The notes under the pieces: generated by a model
Database searches by the model: none
What the model was told of the DNA's origin: nothing
What the model saw: the letters and a program-made list of their open reading frames with translations, nothing else
Part shown: positions 6,469-14,015 of the stretch, piece by piece
Layout: each line of letters opens with the position of its first letter
Numbering within the stretch: the first letter of the stretch is position 1
Assembly: GCA_011048585.1 (NCBI GenBank)
Contig: DSDS01000032.1
Location: 1 to 16,373, forward strand
DNA from: Desulfurivibrio alkaliphilus
Lineage (GTDB): Bacteria > Desulfobacterota > Desulfobulbia > Desulfobulbales > Desulfurivibrionaceae
DNA length: 16,373 nt
Direction: 5' to 3'
Translations under genes and position numbers: made by a program

Positions 6469-7983
6469 TCATATGCCGTCGGTCCGGGGGGCCGGGCCGG
6501 GATCCGCGGCCACCCGGACGATCTCGGCCGACAGCGCCGTCGATTGGCGCAAAACCTCCCCGGCCGCTCCGGCTTCCGACAAGCTGCCGAAGTGGCGGTT
6601 GAGCAAAACCAGATAAACCAGCCCCTGCCCACCATCCCGGGCCAGGGCCAGACGCAGGGGCAACTCCCCCTGGTGCCGGCGCAGGAAGGCAAAGGCGGCG
6701 GCCAGATCGGGCCGGAGGGCCAGTTTCAGCCAGTAGCCGGGGGCCGGGGCGAACTCGGGGCCGGGAGCGGGCAGGCGCAGTACCTGGCCGACCATGATCC
6801 GGTCGGGGTCGCTGAGCCCTGGATTGAGCGCCATGGTTCGCTCCAGCAAGGGAGCCAGCCGCCCAGGCCGCTCGCTACCGGCAAGCCGGGCCAGCAGGCC
6901 ACCCAGGGTTTCGCCCTCCAGGATCACGATCTCCCCCAGCTCCTCCGATCCGGTAAACTCCAGAGCGAGCCGGAGCGGCAACTCCAGGACCGGCTCCGGA
7001 ACCGGCACCGGAGTTGCCGCCGCGGAGGTCGGCTGCCCCACCACCGCCTCGGCCTCCCGGAAAAGGGGATAGCAGTAAAAGGCTCCCAGGGCCAGCAGCA
7101 ACACCAGGGCCAGGGCGGCCAGGACCGGCCGCCGACCGCTGGCCGGCGACACCCATCCTTCCCCCTTGAGGACAAAACGAACCACCCGCCAGCCCGCCCT
7201 GATCCGCCCCTGCACGATCAGGGCCAGAATCACCTTGTGGCAAAGGTTGACGATCCGGCGGGGGTAGCCGCCGGTGGCCCGGTGGATCAGCCAGAGCGCC
7301 GGGAAGCTGAAAGCAACCGGCGGCAGACCCTCGGGATGGGCCAGGCTGAGGCGGAAACCGATCATGGCCCGGGTTTCGGCGAAACTCAACGGCCGCAGCC
7401 GATAAAGCAGGTTGATCCGATCCTGGAAATTGGGTTTGGCCGCCAGCCGCTCGGCAAACTCCTCTTGGGCAAAGATAATGATCTGCAGCAGCTTGCTCTC
7501 GTTGGTCTCGTAGTTGAGCAGCTCCCGCAGCAGCTCCAGGCTCTCCTCCTCCAGCTTCTGACCCTCGTCGATGACCAGCAGGGTGATCCGGCCCTTTTCC
7601 ACTCCCTGGCGGAAAAGGTGTTCCTTGATCCGCTCCTTGAGCAGGCGGGGGCTTAGGCGCTCACCCGCCCGTTCCTCGCCGCCAACCCCCATCAACCGCG
7701 CCAGGTGGTCGAGCAACTGCCGCGGCGAATCGAAGGTCGGGTCCATAACCAGATGGACCTCGACGGCCGGATCATGCCCGCAGCGCCGCAGCAGTTGCCG
7801 GCAGATGGTGGTCTTGCCGGTGCCGACCCGGCCCAGGACCACACTCAGGCCCCGCTTGAGCCGCAGGGCCACCTCCAGTTGCTGCAGACACTGGAGGTGG
7901 ACGGCGGACTCGAAGAAGAACTCCGGGTCCGGCGAGTTGGAGAACGGCTCGCGGTTCAGTTGCAGCAGCTGGAAATATTCCAT
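6469..7983 (-). CDS. mshM: MshM/ExeA-like AAA ATPase with transmembrane segment and LysM/SPOR-like C-terminus
   Basis: 504-residue inner-membrane ATPase. The N-terminal motif MEYFQLLQLNREPFSNSPDP is typical of the ExeA/MshM family. Walker A is GRVGTGKTT (51-59) and Walker B LLVIDE (135-140); the GGYPRRIVNLCHK segment at 238-250 is the family sensor-2 region. A transmembrane helix follows at about 286-306, then a proline/alanine linker. Residues 350-405 (EIVILEGETLGGLLARLAG... NPGLSDPDRIMVGQVLRLP) resemble a LysM fold, and 415-493 resemble a SPOR-type domain; both would bind peptidoglycan in the periplasm. ExeA relatives help secretins pass the cell wall, so this protein probably plays that role for MshL. 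ATG 7983 has a GGAG ribosome site and lies 13 bp after mshL. No separate mshN lies before mshE; the periplasmic tail may take over part of its function (inference). Confidence 0.85.
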   Translation of the reverse strand: MEYFQLLQLNREPFSNSPDPEFFFESAVHLQCLQQLEVALRLKRGLSVVLGRVGTGKTTICRQLLRRCGHDPAVEVHLVMDPTFDSPRQLLDHLARLMGVGGEERAGERLSPRLLKERIKEHLFRQGVEKGRITLLVIDEGQKLEEESLELLRELLNYETNESKLLQIIIFAQEEFAERLAAKPNFQDRINLLYRLRPLSFAETRAMIGFRLSLAHPEGLPPVAFSFPALWLIHRATGGYPRRIVNLCHKVILALIVQGRIRAGWRVVRFVLKGEGWVSPASGRRPVLAALALVLLLALGAFYCYPLFREAEAVVGQPTSAAATPVPVPEPVLELPLRLALEFTGSEELGEIVILEGETLGGLLARLAGSERPGRLAPLLERTMALNPGLSDPDRIMVGQVLRLPAPGPEFAPAPGYWLKLALRPDLAAAFAFLRRHQGELPLRLALARDGGQGLVYLVLLNRHFGSLSEAGAAGEVLRQSTALSAEIVRVAADPGPAPRTDGI

Positions 7984-7996
7984 GGCGGCTGCTCCA

Positions 7997-9505
7997 TCAG
8001 GGGGCGGCGATTCTCTGCGGCAAGATGACCGGGGTCAGAAAAATCAAAACCTCCTCCATGCCGCTGGCCTTGCTGGAGCCGCGAAAAAACCAGCCCAGGC
8101 CGGGAATATCCTTGAGTCCGGGCACCCCGCTGTTGGTGTCGGCCAACTGCTGTTTGGTGAGCCCCGAAATCACGATGGTTTCGCCGTTGGCCACATTGAG
8201 ATTGGTTTCGGTCTGCTTCTTGATGATAAAGGGGTTGCCCTCCACCTGCCGGCTCAGGTCAACCTCATCCTTGGTGACCGCGATCTTCATCCGCAGGTTG
8301 TCGGCGTCGATGATGTTGGGAGTTATCTCCAGCCGCAGCACCGCGTTCTCGTAGCGCACGGTGCGGTCGCCGTCGGTGGTGGTCACCACCGGAATCCGGG
8401 TGCCGTTCTCGGTGAAGGCCATCTGGTTATCCATGGTGGTGATGGAGGGCTGGGACAAGATATTGACCTTGCCGTCCTCCTGCAGGGCCTGGAGCTGGAG
8501 GCTGAGGAAGTTCCAGTTGCTGGAGCCGTAAAGCAGGCCCAGGGCGGAGGTGATGGGTGAGCCGTCGGGATTCGTCCCGCCGCCCAGCAGGGTTTCCTGG
8601 CCGGTGGCCGGCAGCAGGGCGGCGGGGTCAAGCCCCTCGGTGATCCCGTGGGGCCGGTTCTGCCCCGCCAGGTAACGGCCCGACCACTGGACTCCCAGGT
8701 CGCGGGCCACCGACTTGGAGGCCTCGACGATGGTGGCCTCGATCAGCACTTGGGGTCGGGGCCGATCGAGAACGGCAATCATCCGGCCCACCCTTGCGAG
8801 ATCCTCCTGGGTGGCCTGGATCACCAGGGAGTTGGAGTGGCGGTCCACCACCACCGATCCCCGGGCATTGCCTTCGCCATCCTTGGTCAGCATGGCCAGC
8901 AGAGTCTCCCGCAGCTCCTCGGCATTGGCATAGCTTATCTTGACGATCTGGGAGGCCAGCGGCGCCACCCGGCCGATCTCGATCCGATGGGCCCCCTTCT
9001 TCTCCTTGACCGCCGCCAACCGCAAATCATGCTCCATATCGTCGATGGTCATCACCCGCAGGATATCCCCCTCCCAGGCATAAGTCAGGCCGTGGGTGGC
9101 CAGCACGCCGCGGAAGGCCTGATCCCAGGCCACGTTGTGCAGATGCACGTCGGTGCTGCCGGTGATGGCGGGGTTGATGATCAAATTGAGCTCGGCCAGC
9201 CGGGCCAGACTGCGCAAAACCGAGGTGATGGGGACGTCCCACAGATGCATGCTGACCGGCCGGGTCGGCATGGGGCGGAGCTCCTCCTCCAGGCCGGTGA
9301 TGGTTTCCACCTGTTCCACCAACGGCTCCAGCAGCACGCTTTCCCGCCGCGGCGCGGGGGAGTGGCCCTTGGAATCATCGGCCAGCAACCGCCACTCCTC
9401 GAAGAAGCCCTCCTGCTGGAGCTGCGACTTCTGGGCGGCGCAGCCCGACAGCAAGAGCAGCGACAGGGCCAGACCGAAAGCCAACATGACCCGGCGACAA
9501 CTCAT
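7997..9505 (-). CDS. mshL: MSHA outer-membrane secretin MshL (lipoprotein)
   Basis: 502-residue secretin forming the outer-membrane pore for the pilus. The signal peptide ends in lipobox LLSGC with Cys22, so it is a self-targeting lipoprotein. An STN-like domain lies around residues 78-155 (VSMHLWDVPITSVLRSLARL; INPAITGSTDVHLHNVAWDQ). A secretin N1-type domain follows at about 175-255 (IVKISYANAEELRETLLAML; VVDRHSNSLVIQ). The C-terminal secretin core starts near VLIEATIVEAS and ends with the hallmark VPGLKDIPGLGWFF (around 462-475) and EEVLIFLTPVILP. Length is close to Vibrio MshL (about 550). Its ATG overlaps the mshK stop (ATGA), so translation is coupled. A second in-frame ATG six codons in would also leave a complete signal peptide. 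Confidence 0.94.
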   Translation of the reverse strand: MSCRRVMLAFGLALSLLLLSGCAAQKSQLQQEGFFEEWRLLADDSKGHSPAPRRESVLLEPLVEQVETITGLEEELRPMPTRPVSMHLWDVPITSVLRSLARLAELNLIINPAITGSTDVHLHNVAWDQAFRGVLATHGLTYAWEGDILRVMTIDDMEHDLRLAAVKEKKGAHRIEIGRVAPLASQIVKISYANAEELRETLLAMLTKDGEGNARGSVVVDRHSNSLVIQATQEDLARVGRMIAVLDRPRPQVLIEATIVEASKSVARDLGVQWSGRYLAGQNRPHGITEGLDPAALLPATGQETLLGGGTNPDGSPITSALGLLYGSSNWNFLSLQLQALQEDGKVNILSQPSITTMDNQMAFTENGTRIPVVTTTDGDRTVRYENAVLRLEITPNIIDADNLRMKIAVTKDEVDLSRQVEGNPFIIKKQTETNLNVANGETIVISGLTKQQLADTNSGVPGLKDIPGLGWFFRGSSKASGMEEVLIFLTPVILPQRIAAP

Positions 9506-9987
9506 CTTCCTTCCTCCTCTTCAAAGGGAATGACCACCAGGGTTTCCCGGGTATCCACGGCGATCAGCACCCGATCGGGATAGATGTGCCGCAGGCGGGC
9601 GCCGGCGATCTCCAGTGCTTCGTTTTCGCCGAACTCCCGGTCGTTGATAATCGCCATCCTCCGGGGGCCCATCTCGACGTAGCCGGTGTAGCGGAAAAGG
9701 TGTTCGAAATCGCCCCCCCCCAGTTCGACGGGACTTTTTTCGGTACGAAAATGGAAGGGGTCCACCAGCCAGGGCCGGTTGAGGGCCCGGGCGGCCTCCC
9801 GCTCCCGCTCCCCGATGGCCAGCCGCGGCAACTGCTCGGCAATTTCCCGGCGCAGCTCCCCGGAAGCCCCCGTCACCACCGAGGCCGGCGGCTCCAGCCC
9901 CCGACCCGGGTCGGTCAACAGCACCCAGCCGCCAATCACCATCGCCACCCCGGCCAGGGCCAGCAAAATTTTTTCTCTCTTTTCCAT
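9502..9987 (-). CDS. mshK: MshK-like pilus alignment protein (PilP-like)
   Basis: 161-residue bitopic inner-membrane protein. Residues 6-25 (KILLALAGVAMVIGGWVLLT) form one membrane helix; the rest is periplasmic. The C-terminal part (RYTGYVEMGPRRMAIINDRE... ALEIAGARLRHIYPDRVLIAVDTRETLVVIPF) has the compact beta-domain pattern of PilP/GspC homology regions: a statement about self, then a G-x-x-L-x-x-I-Y-x-D-x-V repeat. MshK in Vibrio sits between MshJ and MshL, as here, and is thought to link the inner-membrane alignment complex to the secretin. It starts 22 bp after mshJ and overlaps mshL by 4 bp. Sequence identity in this family is low, so the assignment rests on topology, C-terminal pattern and gene order. 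Confidence 0.78.
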   Translation of the reverse strand: MEKREKILLALAGVAMVIGGWVLLTDPGRGLEPPASVVTGASGELRREIAEQLPRLAIGEREREAARALNRPWLVDPFHFRTEKSPVELGGGDFEHLFRYTGYVEMGPRRMAIINDREFGENEALEIAGARLRHIYPDRVLIAVDTRETLVVIPFEEEEGR

Positions 9988-10009
9988 CGCTCGGCTTCAG
10001 CTCACCGTT

Positions 10010-10606
10010 CTATTTGCGCAACTTTACCAGCAACTGCAGGGTGTATTCCCGGCCCCCGATTATTTCCCGGATCTGGAGAGAGGAGACCGCCTGGAGATAG
10101 GGGATCTCCAGCAGCCCGAGCAGCAGCTCACGCAGGGCCGGAAAATCCCCCTCGATCACCAGATCGACCAGCAGCAGATCGGAGCCCCCTTCCAGGGAGG
10201 CGGGGCTGGGAGTGGCCGAAACCAGCTTCATCCCGGCCAGTTGGCTGACCCGCTCCAGCTCGGGGGCGATCCGGCCGACCTCACCCTCCAACCCCTCCAG
10301 GGGCGGAACCGGGGGCACACCCAACTCCTCCCGAGCTTTTTGCAAGGCGGTGAGCCGCGCGTAGAGGGGGTCCAGGAGCTTCGCCTCCTCGATCCGCGCC
10401 TCGGTCTCGGCAATCTGGCGGCGCAGCCCCTCGGCATCCTGGCGAGCCGGCAGCACCAGCAGGAAACTGACGGCCAGCAATCCCATGAAGCCGGCCGCCA
10501 GATAGAGCAACATCGCCACCGGAGTATTGCCCTTGATGACCATTGTCGACGTCGCCAAAAGTCGCGACGACGATGGGGACCCCTTTGTAACTACTTGTTT
10601 TCGCAT
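10010..10606 (-). CDS. mshJ: MshJ-like pilus alignment protein (PilO/GspM-like)
   Basis: 198-residue bitopic membrane protein of the pilus alignment complex. A membrane helix lies at about residues 32-52 (LLYLAAGFMGLLAVSFLLVL). It is followed by a charged coiled coil (RQDAEGLRRQIAETEARIEEAKLL, 55-78) and a periplasmic ferredoxin-like domain (LLLVDLVIEGDFPALRELLLGLLEIPYLQAVSSLQI), the standard PilO architecture. Position between the PilM/PilN-like MshI and PilP-like MshK matches mshJ. The start is uncertain: ATG 10606 gives a 21-residue Ser/Thr-rich basic leader and has only a poorly spaced TAGG; ATG 10543 (MVIKGNTPVAML) would give a more usual PilO N-terminus but has no visible ribosome site. 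Confidence 0.8.
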   Translation of the reverse strand: MRKQVVTKGSPSSSRLLATSTMVIKGNTPVAMLLYLAAGFMGLLAVSFLLVLPARQDAEGLRRQIAETEARIEEAKLLDPLYARLTALQKAREELGVPPVPPLEGLEGEVGRIAPELERVSQLAGMKLVSATPSPASLEGGSDLLLVDLVIEGDFPALRELLLGLLEIPYLQAVSSLQIREIIGGREYTLQLLVKLRK

Positions 10607-10668
10607 AGCCTACCAACACGTTTGGCGGGTTTTTGCAAGGCCATCATCATTGGCGACCAGGCCCAGCT

Positions 10669-12426
10669 TCAACCATATTGCATGGAGAGGGTAAATTTCA
10701 AAACCTTACCGATTCCCGGGTAGATCTCCTCGGTGGTTTTTTGCAACCGAACGTTGCTGAACAGCCCGGAGGCCTGCAACCGCACGATATATCCCGTCAA
10801 ATATGAGTCGAGCAGTTGCCGGTTGCCGTCGACAAAGCCATCCAGAATGAGATTGCCGGCTCCGGTGGCACCCTTCTCCCCGGCATCGATCATGATGCTG
10901 TGGAGCCGCACGTTGGGAGCCATCGAGACCGCCGCCACCTCTCCCAGCACCGCGATGGTCTTATGGCGGACCAGCGACCGTTCGGTTTCATCCCGGCTTT
11001 TACGCGCCTGGGCAAATAGGGCGCTCAGATACTGGGGGCTAAGCTCCGGGCCCAGGGCGGCCAGTTCGGCCTGCCGGCGGTCGAGTTCCGCCTGGTAGCC
11101 GGCCCGGGTGTGGGCCTGCCAGCCATAAAAAATCAGGGCCAGGCCGAGCAGCAGGGCCAGGCCGACAACCGCCGCCCGTTGGGTCAAGCGATCCTTGCGG
11201 GCCTGTTCTTTCTCTCGGTAGGTATAGAGAAAATTGGTGGTGGAGCCGACCTCGGCCAGGGCCAGGCCCAGGGGAACGGCAAAGAGAATTCGCTCCGCCG
11301 GAGCGGCGGGGGCGTGGATGGCGGCCAGGCTGGGCCCCGCGACGGCAAAGGGGTCGAGAGTTTCGACGGTCAGAGCCAACTGCTCCTGGAGGTAGGTGGC
11401 CAGGCCCGGAAACAGGGCGGCCCGACCGGAAAGGATCAGCTTTTCCGGCCGAGAAAAGTGGAGAGTCTGCTCGAAGTACTCGAAGGTTCGCTCGATCTGG
11501 TTGGCCAGGCGGCCCAAAGCCGGAGTGATCAGCTGCAGCAGCTCTTCCGCCTGACAGACACCGTCTTCACCCCTCCCCCTCAACTGGCCCTCGAAGCGGG
11601 CCAGGGCCTCGGCGGCGGAAAGCTCCGTGGGGCTCTCCTCCACCATGGCCTCGACAAAGCTGTTACTGCCGGTCCGGATATTGCGACTGAACAGGAAATC
11701 ATGCCGGGCGAAAAGATCGATTCGGGACCATTCCCGATCCAGGTGGACATGGGCCCATGACTCCCCCGGCGGGGCGGCGGAACCGGCGCCCAGCAGGTTG
11801 TTGATCGCCGCCGCCTCACAACTCACCCCGCTCAAGGCAAAACCGGCCCGGCGATAGAGCCGCTGCACGGCCCCCACCGCCTCGCGACGGGCCAGGTAGC
11901 AGACCACCTGCAACTTGGGAATCCCCTTGTCCATCACCTCCCCCACCAGGGAGTAGTCGAAGATCACCTGCTGCTCGTTGAAGCGTTTCTCCTTCTGCAT
12001 CGCCCAGTAAACGGCACTGGATAGATCCCGGGCCGAAGCCTTGGGGAGGCGCAGGGGGTAAACCTCAAGCTGGTCGGAGGGCAACACGGCCCAGATCCGG
12101 GCGGCGGCCACCCCGAAGTTCTGGAGGGAGGTTTTGAGAAAGGCGGGAAAGGTCTTGTCGGCGGGGGTCAGGTTGCCGGGATAGGGATAGGTCTTGCAGT
12201 CATCCAGCCGCCGGCTCCCGACAGGGCCGGTCATCCTCACCAACCGCAGGGCGTCATCCTCAACCAGCACCCCCACAACCGGACCTTTGCCGGCGGCGGC
12301 AAATAGCCGGCTCCCCTCCCGGGCGGCGGCAGGCGAGACAGGGGCGGGCGAAGACTCCACCTGGGAGTTTCCGCGAATGATTTCAATCAGTTTCTCGGTG
12401 GATGAGCCCCCGTTCACATCCTTCAT
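10669..12426 (-). CDS. mshI: MshI: PilM-like actin-fold domain fused to PilN-like domain
   Basis: 585-residue first gene of the MSHA locus. Residues about 48-392 are PilM-like: VVGVLVEDDALRLVRM (first phosphate-loop strand), IWAVLPSDQLEVYPLRLP, the SVLAVYWAMQKEK-type region near 135-148, FDYSL at 156, a second half with LDREWSRIDLF (229) and LILSGRAALFPGL (330-342), the typical PilM glycine loop. Residues 396-410 (TTNFLYTYREKEQAR) resemble the PilN N-terminal peptide that docks into PilM; then a membrane helix (418-434), a coiled coil (443-490) and a periplasmic domain (MAPNVRLHSIMIDA to the end). So PilM and PilN appear fused in one chain. ATG 12426 is preferred, with GAGGGG 6 nt upstream; the frame is open further upstream only because it overlaps the divergent metY gene. 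Confidence 0.85.
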   Translation of the reverse strand: MKDVNGGSSTEKLIEIIRGNSQVESSPAPVSPAAAREGSRLFAAAGKGPVVGVLVEDDALRLVRMTGPVGSRRLDDCKTYPYPGNLTPADKTFPAFLKTSLQNFGVAAARIWAVLPSDQLEVYPLRLPKASARDLSSAVYWAMQKEKRFNEQQVIFDYSLVGEVMDKGIPKLQVVCYLARREAVGAVQRLYRRAGFALSGVSCEAAAINNLLGAGSAAPPGESWAHVHLDREWSRIDLFARHDFLFSRNIRTGSNSFVEAMVEESPTELSAAEALARFEGQLRGRGEDGVCQAEELLQLITPALGRLANQIERTFEYFEQTLHFSRPEKLILSGRAALFPGLATYLQEQLALTVETLDPFAVAGPSLAAIHAPAAPAERILFAVPLGLALAEVGSTTNFLYTYREKEQARKDRLTQRAAVVGLALLLGLALIFYGWQAHTRAGYQAELDRRQAELAALGPELSPQYLSALFAQARKSRDETERSLVRHKTIAVLGEVAAVSMAPNVRLHSIMIDAGEKGATGAGNLILDGFVDGNRQLLDSYLTGYIVRLQASGLFSNVRLQKTTEEIYPGIGKVLKFTLSMQYG

Positions 12427-12462
12427 TCCTGGCCCCTCATCGTGCAAAATTGGTTGCCGGAA

Positions 12463-12491
12463 AACAGAACAGCAAACCATTTTTTTGTCAA
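12463..12491 (-). promoter_or_regulatory. Candidate promoter of the msh operon
   Basis: On the minus strand a perfect TTGACA (12486-12491) is followed after 17 bp by TCTGTT (12463-12468), a weak -10. It is preceded by an A/T-rich stretch (12492-12545) that could act as an UP element. Transcription would start around 12455, about 30 nt before mshI. It is the only A/T-rich segment of the window. Confidence 0.5.
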
Positions 12492-12501
12492 TGGGTTTGA
12501 A

Positions 12502-12521
12502 CTGTTTTTGAAAAAAAACAG
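12502..12521. repeat. Small A/T-rich inverted repeat in the divergent spacer
   Basis: CTGTTTTT and AAAAACAG (8-bp perfect arms) flank GAAA. It lies upstream of the mshI -35 box, and could be an operator or simply part of the A/T-rich upstream element. The A/T-rich stem is too weak for a convincing terminator. Confidence 0.4.
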
Positions 12522-12594
12522 CATGTTTTGTTAATTTTCTTGCCGAAGGCCCAAGCTCCGGCCGGCGGGCCGTTATCGCCCTTCCCCTTTGGGC

Positions 12595-12623
12595 TTGACA
12601 TTGCCCGGTGAAGCGGTGAAAGT
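12595..12623 (+). promoter_or_regulatory. Candidate promoter of metY
   Basis: TTGACA (12595-12600) with a 17-bp gap to GAAAGT (12618-12623), a poor -10. The transcript would have a leader of about 22 nt, containing only the ribosome site, which argues against a riboswitch. No SAM-I or SAH riboswitch core was recognised in the spacer. Confidence 0.4.
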
Positions 12624-12636
12624 GGAAACGAACCGT

Positions 12637-12645
12637 AAGGAGGAG
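12637..12645 (+). promoter_or_regulatory. Ribosome binding site deciding the metY start
   Basis: AAGGAGGAG, 6 nt before ATG 12652. It supports this start over an upstream in-frame codon at 12589, which lies in the promoter region. Confidence 0.8.
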
Positions 12646-12651
12646 CCCGCC

Positions 12652-14013
12652 ATGCCGAAGAAAGATTGGAAAGCCGAGACCATCGCCCTGCACGGAGGGC
12701 ATACCCCGGATGTGGCCACCCGCAGCCGGGCGGTCCCCATCTACCAGACCACCAGCTACGTCTTCGCCGATACCGACGATGCCGCCTCGCTTTTTGCTCT
12801 CAAGCCCGAGGTGTGGGCCCCGCGCCTGAACCTGGATACCCCGGGCTTGCGCCCTGAGGATTTTCCCGCGCAGGCCACCGGCAATATCTACACCCGGATC
12901 ATGAACCCCACCACCGACGTGCTGGAACGGCGGATGATGATGCTGGAGGGGGGCATCGGGGCTTTGGCCACCAGTTCGGGCTCCTCCGCCATCACCTACG
13001 CCATCATGAACATCTGCGAGGCCGGGCATCACCTGGTGGCCGCCTCCAGCCTCTACGGCGGAACCTACAACCTGCTGCAGCACACCCTGCCCCGCTACGG
13101 CATCACCTCCACCTTTGTGGCCGCCGACCGGCCCGAGGCCTTCGCGGCGGCGATCACCGACAAAACCCGCGGCATTCTGGTGGAAACCATCGGCAACCCG
13201 CGCCTGGACACCCCGGATCTGGCCGCCATCGCCCAGGTGGCCCACCGGGCGGGGATTCCTTTGATCGTGGACAACACCGTGCCCACGCCGGCCCTCTGCC
13301 GGCCCTTCGAGTTCGGAGCCGATATCGTGGTCCATTCATTGACCAAGTTTTGCGGGGGGCACGGCAACTCCATCGGCGGAGTGATCGTCGATTCGGGCAA
13401 TTTCGACTGGCAGGCCGCCGGCAAGTTCCCCATGCTCACCGAGCCCGACGCCTCCTACGGCGGGGTGGTATGGAGCCAGGCGGTGGGCAAGGCGGCTTAT
13501 GTAATCCGGGCCCGGACCATTCTGTTGCGAGACACCGGGGCCTGCCTTGCGCCGATGAACAGCTTTCTGCTGCTCCAGGGGATCGAAACCCTCACCTTAC
13601 GGATGGAACGCCACTGCGCCAACGCCATGGCCGTGGCCGAATTCCTGCAAGACCATCCGGCGGTGGAGTGGGTTCTCTACCCCGGACTGGCCAGCCACCC
13701 CACCCACGCCATGGCGAAAAAAACGCTGCGGGGGGGCTATGGCGCCCTGGTGGGCTTCGGGATCAAGGGCGGACTGGAGAGCGGCCGCGGGTTCATCAAC
13801 AGGCTTAAGCTGTTCAGCCACCTGGCCAATATCGGCGACGCCCGGAGCCTGGCGATCCACCCGGCCTCCACCACCCACTCCCAGTTGACCCCGGCCGAGC
13901 AGCAGGCGGCGGGAGTCTCCCCCGATTTTGTCCGCCTCTCGGTGGGGCTGGAACATATCGATGATCTCCGGGAGGATCTGGCCCAGGCCCTGGACCGAGG
14001 AGCGAGTAGCTGA
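12652..14013 (+). CDS. metY: O-acetylhomoserine sulfhydrylase / Cys-Met metabolism PLP-dependent enzyme
   Basis: 453-residue PLP enzyme of the Cys/Met metabolism family, most like O-acetylhomoserine aminocarboxypropyltransferase, which makes homocysteine from O-acetylhomoserine and sulfide. The N-terminus has IALHGGHTPD and VPIYQTTSY. Tyr80-x-Arg82 in YTRIMNP is the inter-subunit PLP-phosphate contact. Asp207 in IVDNT binds the pyridine nitrogen, and Lys232 in VHSLTKF carries the cofactor. The C-terminus has ANIGDARSLAIHPASTTHSQ and FVRLSVGLEHIDD. The TSSGSSA segment (108-113) is unlike the SSGQAA common in MetY, and residues about 51-77 are an insertion of around 25 residues absent from typical members. 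Methionine gamma-lyase is an alternative, but the KFxGGHGxSIGG motif favours MetY. It is the first of three close genes, with a 2-bp gap to nfeD. Confidence 0.88.
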   Translation: MPKKDWKAETIALHGGHTPDVATRSRAVPIYQTTSYVFADTDDAASLFALKPEVWAPRLNLDTPGLRPEDFPAQATGNIYTRIMNPTTDVLERRMMMLEGGIGALATSSGSSAITYAIMNICEAGHHLVAASSLYGGTYNLLQHTLPRYGITSTFVAADRPEAFAAAITDKTRGILVETIGNPRLDTPDLAAIAQVAHRAGIPLIVDNTVPTPALCRPFEFGADIVVHSLTKFCGGHGNSIGGVIVDSGNFDWQAAGKFPMLTEPDASYGGVVWSQAVGKAAYVIRARTILLRDTGACLAPMNSFLLLQGIETLTLRMERHCANAMAVAEFLQDHPAVEWVLYPGLASHPTHAMAKKTLRGGYGALVGFGIKGGLESGRGFINRLKLFSHLANIGDARSLAIHPASTTHSQLTPAEQQAAGVSPDFVRLSVGLEHIDDLREDLAQALDRGASS

Positions 14014-14015
14014 AG

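Noticed and set aside
6441..6692. N-terminal extension of mshE to 650 residues
   Set aside because: It overlaps the C-terminal part of mshM in another frame and has no similarity to any MshE N-terminus; relatives begin near RKK(V/I)xLG.
10591..10650. Nineteen-residue mini-frame with three ATG codons overlapping the mshJ start
   Set aside because: No ribosome site and no recognisable peptide; the run of ATGs is just ATGATGATG within the gap. It was considered as a leader for translational coupling but is unsupported.
12540..12651. SAM or SAH riboswitch in the metY leader
   Set aside because: None of the conserved SAM-I, SAM-II or SAH core strings was recognised, and the likely transcript leader is only about 22 nt. 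A GCCCAA/TTGGGC pair (about 12549-12594) is mostly upstream of the predicted start.
12427..13335. Upstream extension of the mshI frame to 888 codons
   Set aside because: The extension lies antisense over the well-supported metY gene. Its Gly/His/Asp-rich composition is that of a shadow frame, and a good ribosome site supports the ATG at 12426.
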